Positions 15,697-24,229 of a stretch of DNA of 64,000 bases are shown piece after piece. The translations under genes were made by a program, and so were the position numbers. The notes under the pieces were generated by a model, which made no database searches, was not told the DNA's origin, and saw only the letters and a list, made by a program, of their open reading frames with translations. Source of the stretch: CBDIBC01 sp965276635 (GTDB taxonomy: Bacteria > Actinomycetota > Acidimicrobiia > Acidimicrobiales > Palsa-688); NCBI GenBank assembly GCA_965276635.1, contig CBDIBC010000001.1, positions 7,570 to 71,569 of the forward strand, given 5' to 3'. Numbering within the stretch: position 1 is the stretch's first letter; every line of letters begins with the position of its first letter.

Positions 15697-16469
15697 CAGC
15701 CCTGGTACTCCTCGACCTCGGCCAGCGCGGCGGCACCGTCGGCCAGCGGCGCCACCGCCAAGGTGGCGAAGTTGCCGTCCTGAGCCAGGTCGACCACCCC
15801 TTGCTTGTACAGCTCGAGGAGAGCCAGGAAGCAGACGATCACCTCCAACCGCTCGTCTTTGCCCGCCGTCAACGCTGCGAACGTGGTGGGCCCCTGCCGG
15901 CGCAGCTCGGCCAGCACGGTGACCGCCACCTCGGCCACGCTCACCCGGATGGGAGCCACGTGGTCGAGCCGGACGTGCGGCACGGGCCTGGGGGTCAGCA
16001 GCCGGCGCATGGCCGCCTGCATGCGCGCCGCGGTGATCCCGGCCAACAGGTCCGGCGCCAGGTCGGCGAACCGCTCCTCCAGGCCCGCCACGCGGGGGTA
16101 CGAGCGGGCCGACGCATCCATCCGCCGGGCCATGGTCGCGGCTGCGTCCTTGAACGTCTTGGCTTCCAGCAGCCGGGCGAGCAGGAGATCGCGCTCCTCC
16201 CACAGGCCCAGCTCCTCCTCCAGCTCCACGTCGTCACGGCCGGGGAGCAGGCGTCGGGTCTTCAGCTCTAGAAGCACGGCGGCGATGAGCAGGAACTCGG
16301 TTGCCACCTCCAGGTCCAACGCAGCTCGCATCTCCTCCAGGGTCGACACGTAGGCGTCCACGATCGACGACAACGACACCTCCCACAGGTCGACCTGCTC
16401 GCGGGTGATGAGGTGCAGCAGCAGGTCGAACGGTCCCTCGAAGACCGGGGTGCTGACGGTGTACGGCAC
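15696..16469 (-). CDS. scpA: Segregation and condensation protein ScpA (kleisin)
   Basis: This 257-residue kleisin bridges the SMC heads. The diagnostic start STPVFEGPFDLLLHLI is at residues 6-21, then TEFLLIAAVLLELKTRRLLP and the charged central linker. The C-terminal winged helix ends in VVDLAQDGNFATLAV. The start is the GTG at 16469 (MPYTVSTP). An upstream start would add 13 residues without homology. It is transcribed divergently from trpS with a 50-bp gap that must hold both promoters. Confidence 0.94.
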   Translation of the reverse strand: MPYTVSTPVFEGPFDLLLHLITREQVDLWEVSLSSIVDAYVSTLEEMRAALDLEVATEFLLIAAVLLELKTRRLLPGRDDVELEEELGLWEERDLLLARLLEAKTFKDAAATMARRMDASARSYPRVAGLEERFADLAPDLLAGITAARMQAAMRRLLTPRPVPHVRLDHVAPIRVSVAEVAVTVLAELRRQGPTTFAALTAGKDERLEVIVCFLALLELYKQGVVDLAQDGNFATLAVAPLADGAAALAEVEEYQG

Positions 16470-16519
16470 CCGCCCAGAATACCGGTAGGGCCTCCGGGCC
16501 CCCGGCATACCATGACCGG

Positions 16520-17545
16520 ATGACCCCCGAGCCGCCCGTCCGCGTCCTGTCGGGCATCCAGCCGACCGGGCAGCCTCAGCTCGGCAACTACCTGGGCGCC
16601 CTGCGCTGGTGGATCGAGATGCAGTCGGTGACCGAGGCGTTCTACTGCGTGGTCGACCTCCACGCGCTGACCGTGCCCGGCGACGCCACCGAGCTGCGGG
16701 CGGCCACCACCACCATGGCCACCCTGCTGCTGGCCGCCGGGCTGGACCCCGAGCAGTGCAGCCTGTTCGCCCAGAGCCAGGTGCCGGCCCACACCCAGCT
16801 GACGTGGCTCCTCGAGTGCACGGCCTCCATGGGTGAGCTGCGGCGCATGACCCAGTTCAAGGACAAGTCGGCGCGCGGCGGCGAGGAGGCGGCCCGGGTG
16901 GGGCTGTTCACCTACCCGGCCCTGATGGCGGCGGACATCCTGCTCTACCGGGCCGACCGAGTCCCCGTCGGCGACGACCAACGCCAGCACCTGGAGCTGA
17001 CCAGGGACCTGGCGGCGCGGTTCAACCAGCGCTACGGGTCGACGTTCGTGATCCCCGACGCGGTGATACCTCCGTCCGGTCAGGGGGCACGGGTCATGGA
17101 CCTCCAGGAGCCGGGGCGCAAGATGTCGAAGTCGACCGAGTCGCCGCAGGGAACGGTGTTCCTCTTCGACGACGCCACGGTCATCGAGCGGAAGATCAAG
17201 CGGGCGGTCACCGACGCCGACGACGCCGACGATGCCGTGCGCTACGACCCGATGGCCAAGCCGGGGGTGTCGAACCTGCTGGAGATCCTCGGCGCCTGCA
17301 CCGGTCGATCACCCGCCGACGTGGCCGACGGCTACCAGCGCTACGGGCCGCTCAAAGCCGACACCGCCGAGGCGGTGATCGGCGCGCTCGTCCCCATCCA
17401 GTCGCGCTACGGCGAGCTGGCGGCCGACCCGGGCTACGTGGCCGGGGTGCTGGCCGCCGGCGCCGAGCGGGCCCGGGCGGCGGCCGCCCCCACCCTGGCC
17501 CGGGCCTACGCAGCGATGGGGCTGCAGCCTGACGACAGCTGCTGA
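16520..17545 (+). CDS. trpS: Tryptophanyl-tRNA synthetase
   Basis: This 341-residue class I synthetase charges tRNA-Trp. Motifs are SGIQPTGQPQLGNYLGAL (the HIGH-like signature) at residues 10-27, MTQFKDKS near 111, VPVGDDQRQHLELTRDL near 155 and KMSKS near 200. It is full length for the bacterial enzyme. The ATG at 16520 has no strong ribosome site (CCGGATG). It stands alone on the plus strand within a long minus-strand block. Confidence 0.97.
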   Translation: MTPEPPVRVLSGIQPTGQPQLGNYLGALRWWIEMQSVTEAFYCVVDLHALTVPGDATELRAATTTMATLLLAAGLDPEQCSLFAQSQVPAHTQLTWLLECTASMGELRRMTQFKDKSARGGEEAARVGLFTYPALMAADILLYRADRVPVGDDQRQHLELTRDLAARFNQRYGSTFVIPDAVIPPSGQGARVMDLQEPGRKMSKSTESPQGTVFLFDDATVIERKIKRAVTDADDADDAVRYDPMAKPGVSNLLEILGACTGRSPADVADGYQRYGPLKADTAEAVIGALVPIQSRYGELAADPGYVAGVLAAGAERARAAAAPTLARAYAAMGLQPDDSC

Positions 17546-17580
17546 CGGTTGCAGTGGGCACGTCCGGCGCTCGGTTGCCC

Positions 17581-18162
17581 TCAGTCGTCGTCGGCGGCCT
17601 CGAGGGCCAGGCCCACGGGCCGTGCGACGCGCCAGCGCGCCGCCGGCCGGTGGTGGTCACCGGCCCAGCCGCTGGTGAGCGGGTCGCTGCCGGCGGCCAC
17701 CAGCAATGCCTCGCCAAGCGCGTCGTGGCGGAGGTAACGCCCGACCCGGCCCCGCCATCGCTCGGGCGCGGCGCCGTCCGCCCACCGGAGGAGCCGATGG
17801 CGGCCGGCCACCAAGGCCGCGACGGTGGCGGCCACCCGACTCCAGGTGCCGAGGTGGCTGCCGATCTTGCCGACATCGTGGAGCAGGCCGGCGGCGAGCA
17901 CCGGCCGGGTCGCGGCGGCATCCAGGTCGGCGGCGACCCGCCGGGCCACGGCGACCGAATGGCGGCGGTCCTGGCCGCTCATAGCCACCCACAGGTCGAT
18001 CTCGCCCGGCAGCATCCAGCTCCGGGCCCATCCCTCGTCCTCGGCGGGCGGGCCGCCAGTTCGCAGCGAGCCGATCAGCCGCCGGGCCAGGTGCAGTGGC
18101 GACCCGAACCCGTTCCCGGCGCGCCCCCGAACCATGCCGGGAGGTAGGTGACAGCTGCTCAT
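17581..18162 (-). CDS. Small HD-domain protein coupled to M50 protease gene
   Basis: This 193-residue protein has a central HD motif (AAGLLHDVGKIGSHLGTW, near residue 95) preceded by HSVAVARRVAADLDAAATRP, typical of HD phosphohydrolases; a second His/Asp pair (RYLRHDALGEALL) follows. Its substrate is unknown, and the domain is shorter than in HD-GYP proteins. The ATG at 18162 overlaps the stop of the M50 protease gene by 4 nt, so the two are probably co-translated. The frame is open further upstream, but that part overlaps the protease coding sequence. Confidence 0.75.
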   Translation of the reverse strand: MSSCHLPPGMVRGRAGNGFGSPLHLARRLIGSLRTGGPPAEDEGWARSWMLPGEIDLWVAMSGQDRRHSVAVARRVAADLDAAATRPVLAAGLLHDVGKIGSHLGTWSRVAATVAALVAGRHRLLRWADGAAPERWRGRVGRYLRHDALGEALLVAAGSDPLTSGWAGDHHRPAARWRVARPVGLALEAADDD

Positions 18163-18914
18163 GCCGCCAGGAGGTCGGCGTAGGCCCGCTGGGCAGGGGC
18201 GAAGATCTGGCCGAGGAGGTTGTGCGGGTTGAGCAGGACGAGCAGCAGCAGCGCCGGCATGGCGTACTGGCGCACCTTCATCCATGCCGGCCACGCCGAG
18301 CGGGGCAGGAGGCGCTCCACCACGGCCGAGCCGTCGAGGGGCGGCAGGGGTATGAGATTGAACACGGCGAGGGTGACGTTGAGGAAGCCGACCAGGTACA
18401 GGATGCGGTCGGTGAGGGGGATGGTGCCGAGGCCGGCCCCGGCGTCGAGCAGGATCTGCACGGCGCGAGCCGTGCCGGCCGGGCGGGCATAGCGGAGGGC
18501 CACGATCGACAGGGCGGCCAGGACCAGGTTGGTGGCCGGCCCGGCCAGGCTGACGAGCAGCATGTGGTTGCGCGGGCTGCGCAGCCGGCCCGGGTTCACC
18601 GGCACCGGCTTGGCGTAGCCGAAGGCGCCCAGCCCGGCCAGGGCGAGGACGCCCGGGAGCACCAGTGTGCCGATGGGATCGATATGGCGGATGGGGTTGA
18701 GGGTGAGCCGTCCGGCCTGCTTGGCCGTGGTGTCACCGAACGCCAGGGCGACGACGCCGTGAGCCAGCTCGTGGAGGATGATCGACGGCACCACCACCGC
18801 GAACACCAGCAGCGTGGTGGAGCTGACCGCGTGCCGGAGGGCGTACAGGGCGATCAGGATCAGGCCGACCGCCACCCACACCTGTGGATGGATCCGGCCG
18901 GCGCGGATGCTCAT
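18159..18914 (-). CDS. M50-family (site-2-like) membrane metalloprotease
   Basis: This 251-residue integral membrane protein has the zinc motif HELAHG in a helix (near residue 48) and the second-metal-ligand motif NLIPLPPLDGS (near 190), as in S2P/RseP-like proteases of the rhomboid-adjacent YwhC/Rv-type group. About five membrane segments are seen, including VAVGLILIALYALR, LVFAVVVPSIILHE and MPALLLLVLLNP. There is no PDZ domain. It may cleave membrane regulators within the bilayer; the substrate is unknown. It leads a two-gene unit with the HD protein. Confidence 0.88.
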   Translation of the reverse strand: MSIRAGRIHPQVWVAVGLILIALYALRHAVSSTTLLVFAVVVPSIILHELAHGVVALAFGDTTAKQAGRLTLNPIRHIDPIGTLVLPGVLALAGLGAFGYAKPVPVNPGRLRSPRNHMLLVSLAGPATNLVLAALSIVALRYARPAGTARAVQILLDAGAGLGTIPLTDRILYLVGFLNVTLAVFNLIPLPPLDGSAVVERLLPRSAWPAWMKVRQYAMPALLLLVLLNPHNLLGQIFAPAQRAYADLLAA

Positions 18915-18972
18915 CGACCGCCGCGCTGGCGACTACCGGCCGGTCTGTGTCTCACCCGGCCAGGGTAGAGGT

Positions 18973-19329
18973 TCAGCGGCCCCCAGCCTTGGCGGCGTCG
19001 GTCATGCACAGGCGGGCGCCGGGCATGGCCTCCAGGCGGGCCGGGGCGATCGGCTGGCCACACACCTCGCACGCGCCGTAGGTGCCACCGTCGAACTTGC
19101 CCAGGGCGTGCTGGACCTCGGCGAGCGACTCGCGCAGGCTGTTGGCCAGGACCTCGTTCTCGCCGCGCTCGGCGTTCACCTGGCTGGAGTCGGCGAAGTT
19201 GGCGTCGTAGTCGGGGCCGTCTTCACGGTCGACGCCGAATCCCAGCTCGCTGAGGCGGGCGCGGAGGGCCCGGCGCTCGTCCTCGAGCGAGGTGCGCAGG
19301 CTCTGAAGGGTCTCGGCGTCGGCTGCCAT
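18973..19329 (-). CDS. DksA/TraR-type zinc-finger protein with 3 of 4 cysteines
   Basis: This 118-residue protein is an N-terminal coiled coil (TLQSLRTSLEDERRALRARL) followed by an acidic FADSSQVNAERGENEVLA segment and a C-terminal zinc finger (YGACEVCGQPI ... ARLCMTD). DksA/TraR proteins bind RNA polymerase through the secondary channel, and actinobacterial RbpA/CarD-like small regulators often keep this finger. The last cysteine of the CxxC-CxxC set is replaced by Asp here, so only three zinc-binding cysteines remain. The ATG at 19329 gives the family length; the open frame upstream is unlike the family. Confidence 0.8.
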   Translation of the reverse strand: MAADAETLQSLRTSLEDERRALRARLSELGFGVDREDGPDYDANFADSSQVNAERGENEVLANSLRESLAEVQHALGKFDGGTYGACEVCGQPIAPARLEAMPGARLCMTDAAKAGGR

Positions 19330-19420
19330 CGGGCGCAGTGTAACGCTCCCGTCTCCGCCCCGATGGTGCGTCGTCACCGGCCGTCCATCTGCGCCCGCCC
19401 GCCCGGCGAGGCGACGGGGC

Positions 19421-19930
19421 TCACCCGGCGAGGGCGGCGGCGGCCAGGGTGAGGCCCACCACGGTCTTGGCGTCGCACAGCGTGCCGGAGGCAATCAGGG
19501 CCGGGACGTCGGCCAGCGCCACCTCCTCGGTGGTCATGTGCTGCTCCTCCACCCCTTGCAGGTCGAGGGCGACGGTCTCCAGGTCGGTGGCCAGGAACAC
19601 CCAGGTGAGCTCGTCGCTGAAGCCGGCGGAGTTGTAGAAGCGAGCCAGCAGGCGCAGCTCACCGGGTCGCCGGCCGACCTCCTCGGCCAGCTCCCGTGCC
19701 GCCGTCTCCTCCACCGGCTCGCCGGGCACGTCGCGCTTGCCGGCCGGGATCTCCAACAGGTCGCGGTCGAGGGCCGCCCGATACTGCCGCACCAGCAACG
19801 CCGTGCCGGCGTCGACCATGGCCACCACCGCGACGGCGCCCGGGTGGTGGACGATGTCGCGCTGGAACTGCTCGCCGTCGGGCCCCTCGAATGTGCCTGA
19901 GGCCACCCGCAGGAGCGGGGTGACCAGCAC
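19421..19930 (-). CDS. NUDIX hydrolase, ADP-ribose pyrophosphatase type
   Basis: This 169-residue hydrolase has the complete Nudix box G-x5-E-x7-REVxEExG form: GEPVEETAARELAEEVG near residue 75, preceded by ALLVRQYRAALDRDLLEIPAG, which is typical of ADP-ribose pyrophosphatases. The late segment FLATDLETV and the E/EE acidic loop agree. The GTG at 19930 begins 7 nt after the pyrG stop, so it belongs to the pyrG operon, the usual location in actinobacteria. Confidence 0.88.
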   Translation of the reverse strand: MLVTPLLRVASGTFEGPDGEQFQRDIVHHPGAVAVVAMVDAGTALLVRQYRAALDRDLLEIPAGKRDVPGEPVEETAARELAEEVGRRPGELRLLARFYNSAGFSDELTWVFLATDLETVALDLQGVEEQHMTTEEVALADVPALIASGTLCDAKTVVGLTLAAAALAG

Positions 19931-19937
19931 CTCGGTC

Positions 19938-21623
19938 TCAGCGAGCTTGCGGAACGGTGGCAAGGTCGTCGACGTCGATGAGCCGCGGGGCGCGGGCGTC
20001 GGCCCGGGCCAGGGCGGCACCGACCAGCCCCTGGAACAGCGGGTGGGGCCGGTCGGGGCGGCTCTTGAACTCCGGGTGGGCTTGGGTGCCCACCCAGAAC
20101 GGGTGGTCGGTCAGCTCCACGAACTCGACCAGACGTTCGTCGGGCGACATGCCGACGCAGGCCAGCCCCGCCTCCTCCAGGCGGCCGCGGTAGCGCGGGT
20201 TGACCTCGTAGCGATGCCGATGGCGCTCGTAGACCAGTCCGTCGCCGTAGGCCTCCGCCACCCGGGATCCGGGGCGCAGCCGCGCTGGCCAGGTCCCCAG
20301 CCGCATGGTTCCGCCCATGTCCACCACCGAGCGCTGCTCGTCCATCAGGTCGATGACCAGGTGTGGGGCGGTGGCGTCGAACTCGCGGGAGTTGGCGTCG
20401 GCCAGGTGGGCCACGTTCCTGGCGTACTCGATCACCATCACCTGCAGTCCCAGGCACAGGCCGAGGCACGGGATCTCGTGCTCGCGGGCGTAGGTGGCGG
20501 CGGTGATCTTGCCCTCGATCCCCCGCTCGCCGAAACCGCCGGGGATGACGATGCCGTCGAGGTCGCGGAGGCGGCCGTCGGCCAGCAACCCCTCGACGTC
20601 CTCGGCCTGGATCCACTCCAGGCGGATGTCGGCGCCGTGGGCGTAGCCACCGTGGCGGAGGGCCTCCACCACCGAGAGGTAGGCGTCGGGGAGGTTCACG
20701 TACTTGCCGATGAGGCCGATCCGCACCGGCTTGGTGGCCGCTTCCACCCGGGCCACCAGCTGCTCCCAGGCGCCGAGGTCGAGGGGGTGCACCGGGCTGC
20801 CGTCGGGATGGATGGCGTCGAAGTGCAGCAGCTCGCAGACGTAGCTGTCGAGACCCTCCTCGTGCAGGGTGAGGGGGATCTCGTAGAGGTTCGGGGCGTC
20901 CATGCACGACACGACCGCCTCCACCGGGACGTCGCAGAGAAGGGAGATCTTGCGCTTCAACCCGGCCGAAATCGACCGGTCGCTCCGGCAGATGATGACG
21001 TCGGGTTGGATGCCGCGACTGCGCAGCTCGGTCACCGAGTGCTGGGTCGGCTTGGTCTTCTGCTCGCCCGACGGGCCCAGGTAGGGCACCAGGGTGACGT
21101 GCACGTAGCAGACGTTGTCGCGGCCGACGTCCTTGCGGAACTGGCGGATGGCTTCGAGGAACGGGAGGATCTCGATGTCGCCGACCGTGCCACCCACCTC
21201 GGTGATGACCACGTCGACGTCGTCGCCGGCCAGGCGGCGGATGCGGTCCTTGATCTCGTCGGTGATGTGAGGGATGACCTGCACGGTGCGTCCCAGGAAG
21301 TCGCCGCGCCGTTCCTTGGCAATGACCGACTGGTAGATAGAGCCGGTCGTGGCGTTCGAGTCCCGGTCCAGGTTCTCGTCGATGAACCGCTCGTAGTGGC
21401 CGAGGTCGAGGTCGGTCTCGCCACCGTCCTCGGTCACGAACACCTCGCCGTGCTCGAACGGGTTCATGGTGCCGGGATCGACGTTGATGTAGGGGTCAAG
21501 CTTCTGCATGGTGACCCGCAGGCCCCGGCTCTTCAGCAGCCGGCCCAGCGACGAGGCGGTGAGGCCCTTGCCCAGCGAGCTGGCCACCCCGCCGGTGACG
21601 AAGATGTGCTTCGCCAAATCCAC
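19938..21623 (-). CDS. pyrG: CTP synthase
   Basis: This 561-residue enzyme makes CTP from UTP and glutamine. The synthetase domain opens with KHIFVTGGVASSLGKGLTAS and contains YINVDPGTMNPFEHGEVFV and EVGGTVGDIE. The glutamine amidotransferase domain (about 300-545) carries IPGGFGERG, the nucleophile in CLGLCLGLQ and the closing HPEFKSRP. All parts are present at normal length. It starts with GTG at 21623, 42 bp after recN. Confidence 0.97.
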   Translation of the reverse strand: MDLAKHIFVTGGVASSLGKGLTASSLGRLLKSRGLRVTMQKLDPYINVDPGTMNPFEHGEVFVTEDGGETDLDLGHYERFIDENLDRDSNATTGSIYQSVIAKERRGDFLGRTVQVIPHITDEIKDRIRRLAGDDVDVVITEVGGTVGDIEILPFLEAIRQFRKDVGRDNVCYVHVTLVPYLGPSGEQKTKPTQHSVTELRSRGIQPDVIICRSDRSISAGLKRKISLLCDVPVEAVVSCMDAPNLYEIPLTLHEEGLDSYVCELLHFDAIHPDGSPVHPLDLGAWEQLVARVEAATKPVRIGLIGKYVNLPDAYLSVVEALRHGGYAHGADIRLEWIQAEDVEGLLADGRLRDLDGIVIPGGFGERGIEGKITAATYAREHEIPCLGLCLGLQVMVIEYARNVAHLADANSREFDATAPHLVIDLMDEQRSVVDMGGTMRLGTWPARLRPGSRVAEAYGDGLVYERHRHRYEVNPRYRGRLEEAGLACVGMSPDERLVEFVELTDHPFWVGTQAHPEFKSRPDRPHPLFQGLVGAALARADARAPRLIDVDDLATVPQAR

Positions 21624-21665
21624 CCTCCAATGCTCAGGTGGTCCGGACCGCCCGGACTCCCAACC

Positions 21666-23336
21666 TTATCGCGGGTCGCCCGGCCACCCCGATGATGGCC
21701 GGCCCTTCGCGGCCACGCCGGCCATGGCCAAGAGCTCCTCGGCGTGGCGTCGGGCCGTGTCGCTCTGCGGTTGACCCGACAGCATCCGCGACAGCTCCAC
21801 CACCCGAGCGGCGCCGGCGAGCGGGGCGGCTCGCGCCACCGTGCGGCCATCCCGCTCGTCTTTGGCCACGGCCAGGTGCTCGTCGGCGAACGCCGCCACC
21901 TGGGGGAGGTGGGTGACGACCAGCACCTGGTGGTCACCAGCCAGGGCAGCCAGGGCCCGGCCCACCGCCACCGCCGCCTCACCGCCGATGCCGGCGTCGA
22001 CCTCGTCGAACACCAGGGTTCGGCCCGCTTCCGGCTTGGGCCGCCCGGCCGGGTCGTCGTCGCCGATGCCGGCGTCGAGCAGGGTCAGCCGGAGGGCCAG
22101 CATGGTCCGGGCCAGCTCGCCGCCCGACGCCACCTTGGCCAGGGGAAGGAGGGTCTCGCCGGCGTTGGCCTCCAACAGCCAGGTCACGTCGTCGCCTGCC
22201 GGGTCGGCACCGACGTCCACGGCGAACCGGGCGCGGGACATGGCGAGCGACGTCAGGTGCGCCTGCACCCGGGACGCCAGCGCCGGCGCCGCCTCCCGGC
22301 GTGCGGTCCCCACCCGAGACCGGGCCTTGGTGAGCGCCGCCTCGGCGACTGCTCGCTCGCCCTCGAGGCGTCCGGCGCGCTCGTCCCAGGAGCGCAGCTC
22401 CTCCAGGCGGCCCCTGGCCTGGTCGCGGTACGCCATCACGTCGCCGAGCGTGGCCCCGTACTTGCGCCTGAGGTCGACCAGCAGCTGGCGGCGGATCCGC
22501 AGCTCCTCCAAGCGTCGGGGATCGTCCTCCAGGGACTCGGCCAGCTCCCGGGCCTCGGCGGCTGCGTCCGCCACCTCGGCGGCCAGGGCACGCAAGCGGA
22601 CCTCCAACGCCCGAAGTGGCGGTCGACCGGCCAGGGCTGCCACCCCGGCCCCGAGGGTGTCGGCCGTCCCGCCGTCGGCGGCCAGGGCGTCGTGGGCGGT
22701 GGCCGCCGCCAGTCGGTGCTCGGTGGCGTCGGCCAGCCGGCTCTCCTCCTCGGCGAGCGCCGCATCCTCGTCGGCATCGACCAGCTGGGCCTCGTCGAGC
22801 TCCTCCAGCTGGAAGCCCAGGAGGTCGATCTCGCGAGCGCGGGCCCGGCCGTCACCCCCGAGCCGCTCCTGGTCCTCGGCGATGGCGTGGAGGTGGCGGC
22901 GGGCCGCCTCCACCGGCGCCAGGTCCACGGCGGCGAAGCGGTCGAGGGCGCGACGCTGTGCCGCACCGGAGAGCAATGTCTGGTGGGCGTGCTGGCCATG
23001 GAGGTCCGCCAGCTCGGCGCCGGCGGCCGCCAGCTGGCCGAGGGTGGCCATCCGCCCGTCGACGTACGCCCGCGACCGTCCGCGTGCCGGCACGGTCCGA
23101 CCGAGCACGTGCTCGGTGCCGTCAGCGGCGACGAAACGTCCCTCCACCACCGCCTCGTCGGCGCCAGGTCGGACCAGGACAGGATCGGCCCGGACGCCGA
23201 GGAGCAGGCCGATGGCCTCGACGATCAGCGTCTTGCCGGCACCGGTCTCGCCGGTCAGGGCCGTCATCCCCGGGCCCAACGTGACCGCCAGGTCGTCGAT
23301 GACCCCCAGGTGCCGGACGCGCAGCTCGGCGAGCAC
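21666..23336 (-). CDS. recN: DNA repair protein RecN
   Basis: This 556-residue SMC-like ATPase acts in double-strand break repair. Walker A is at GETGAGKT (residues 30-37), followed by a long coiled-coil-rich middle (about 150-380, rich in A, E, R and L). The ABC signature VASGGELART (near 415) and Walker B LVFDEVDAGIGGEAA (near 460) follow, then VVTHLPQVAAFAD. The length is normal. It follows nadK with an 8-bp gap on the same strand, a typical order. Confidence 0.96.
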   Translation of the reverse strand: MLAELRVRHLGVIDDLAVTLGPGMTALTGETGAGKTLIVEAIGLLLGVRADPVLVRPGADEAVVEGRFVAADGTEHVLGRTVPARGRSRAYVDGRMATLGQLAAAGAELADLHGQHAHQTLLSGAAQRRALDRFAAVDLAPVEAARRHLHAIAEDQERLGGDGRARAREIDLLGFQLEELDEAQLVDADEDAALAEEESRLADATEHRLAAATAHDALAADGGTADTLGAGVAALAGRPPLRALEVRLRALAAEVADAAAEARELAESLEDDPRRLEELRIRRQLLVDLRRKYGATLGDVMAYRDQARGRLEELRSWDERAGRLEGERAVAEAALTKARSRVGTARREAAPALASRVQAHLTSLAMSRARFAVDVGADPAGDDVTWLLEANAGETLLPLAKVASGGELARTMLALRLTLLDAGIGDDDPAGRPKPEAGRTLVFDEVDAGIGGEAAVAVGRALAALAGDHQVLVVTHLPQVAAFADEHLAVAKDERDGRTVARAAPLAGAARVVELSRMLSGQPQSDTARRHAEELLAMAGVAAKGRPSSGWPGDPR

Positions 23337-23344
23337 TGCTCAGA

Positions 23345-24193
23345 TCACCGGTCGGCCAGGTTGAACTTGCGCTTCAGGATGCGGTGGAAGTCACGATCAC
23401 CGAACGTCACCAGCAGTGCGTCGCGATCTCCCTGCCGGCACGACACGATCTCACCGGGCAGCAACGGCAGCGTCGTCCACCCGTCGACGACCACCTCGGC
23501 ACCGAACCCGGCGGTCGGCTCCAGCGACAGGCACTCGCTGGCGTCCAGCACCAACGAGCGGTCGAAGAGCATGTGCGGCGCCACCGGCGTGACCACCTGC
23601 ACCCGGGCTCGGGGGGAGACGATGGGGCCGCGTGCGGAGAGGTTGTAGGCGGTGGAGCCGGTCGGGGTGGCCACGATGATGGAGTCGGCGACGAAGGTCA
23701 GGAACGGCTCCCCGTTCACCGACATCTCTGCGCGCACGGTGTGGGCGCCGGCCGACCGCTGCAGGACGACCTCGTTCAGGGCGGCGCGGTGCAGGCGGCT
23801 CTCCTGCCCGTCGGCGCGCACATCCACGTCGAGGGTCATGCGTTGCTCGACCTGGTAGCTGCCGGCCAGGAACTGTTCCAGGGCGGCGGGCAGGTCCTCG
23901 GGCTCGACGGCGGCGAGGTACCCGAGGTGCCCGAGGTTCACCCCCAGCACCGGTATGCCTGACGGGCTCGCCAGGTCGACGGTGCGCAGCATGGTGCCGT
24001 CACCGCCGAGGCTGACGACGAGGTCGAGGTCGTCCAGGTCGTCGTTGGCCCGCGCCGTGGGGGCCACCACCGCCGGGCCGGCCGCCAGGGTCCGGGCATG
24101 GTGGCCCTGGCTGGTCAGCCAGGTTGCGGTCTCCTGGGCCAGGCGGGTGGAGGCCGGGCGGTCGCCGTGCAGGACGAAGCCGATGGTCGCCAT
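23345..24193 (-). CDS. nadK: NAD kinase
   Basis: This 282-residue kinase makes NADP. The signature VVSLGGDGTMLRTV is near residue 60, then NLGHLGYLAAVEPED, the conserved ALNEVVLQR (about 140) and the NAD-binding TPTGSTAYNLSARGP (about 175). The start is the ATG at 24193 (MATIGFVLHGDRP). The start region lies in a 16-bp tandem repeat, so two further ATGGCGACC copies upstream are out of frame. It is 8 bp from recN. Confidence 0.95.
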   Translation of the reverse strand: MATIGFVLHGDRPASTRLAQETATWLTSQGHHARTLAAGPAVVAPTARANDDLDDLDLVVSLGGDGTMLRTVDLASPSGIPVLGVNLGHLGYLAAVEPEDLPAALEQFLAGSYQVEQRMTLDVDVRADGQESRLHRAALNEVVLQRSAGAHTVRAEMSVNGEPFLTFVADSIIVATPTGSTAYNLSARGPIVSPRARVQVVTPVAPHMLFDRSLVLDASECLSLEPTAGFGAEVVVDGWTTLPLLPGEIVSCRQGDRDALLVTFGDRDFHRILKRKFNLADR

Positions 24194-24229
24194 TTCAGAT
24201 GGTCGCCATTTCAGATGGTCGCCATTCAG
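24183..24229. repeat. 16-bp tandem triplication across the nadK start
   Basis: ATGGTCGCCATTTCAG occurs at 24183-24198 and 24199-24214, with a 15-nt copy lacking one T at 24215-24229. On the coding strand this repeats the start context (ATGGCGACC) three times. Only the last gives the nadK frame, because the unit is not a multiple of three. The array joins the nadK 5' end and the tlyA stop. Slippage here would change the spacing between the two genes. Confidence 0.8.
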
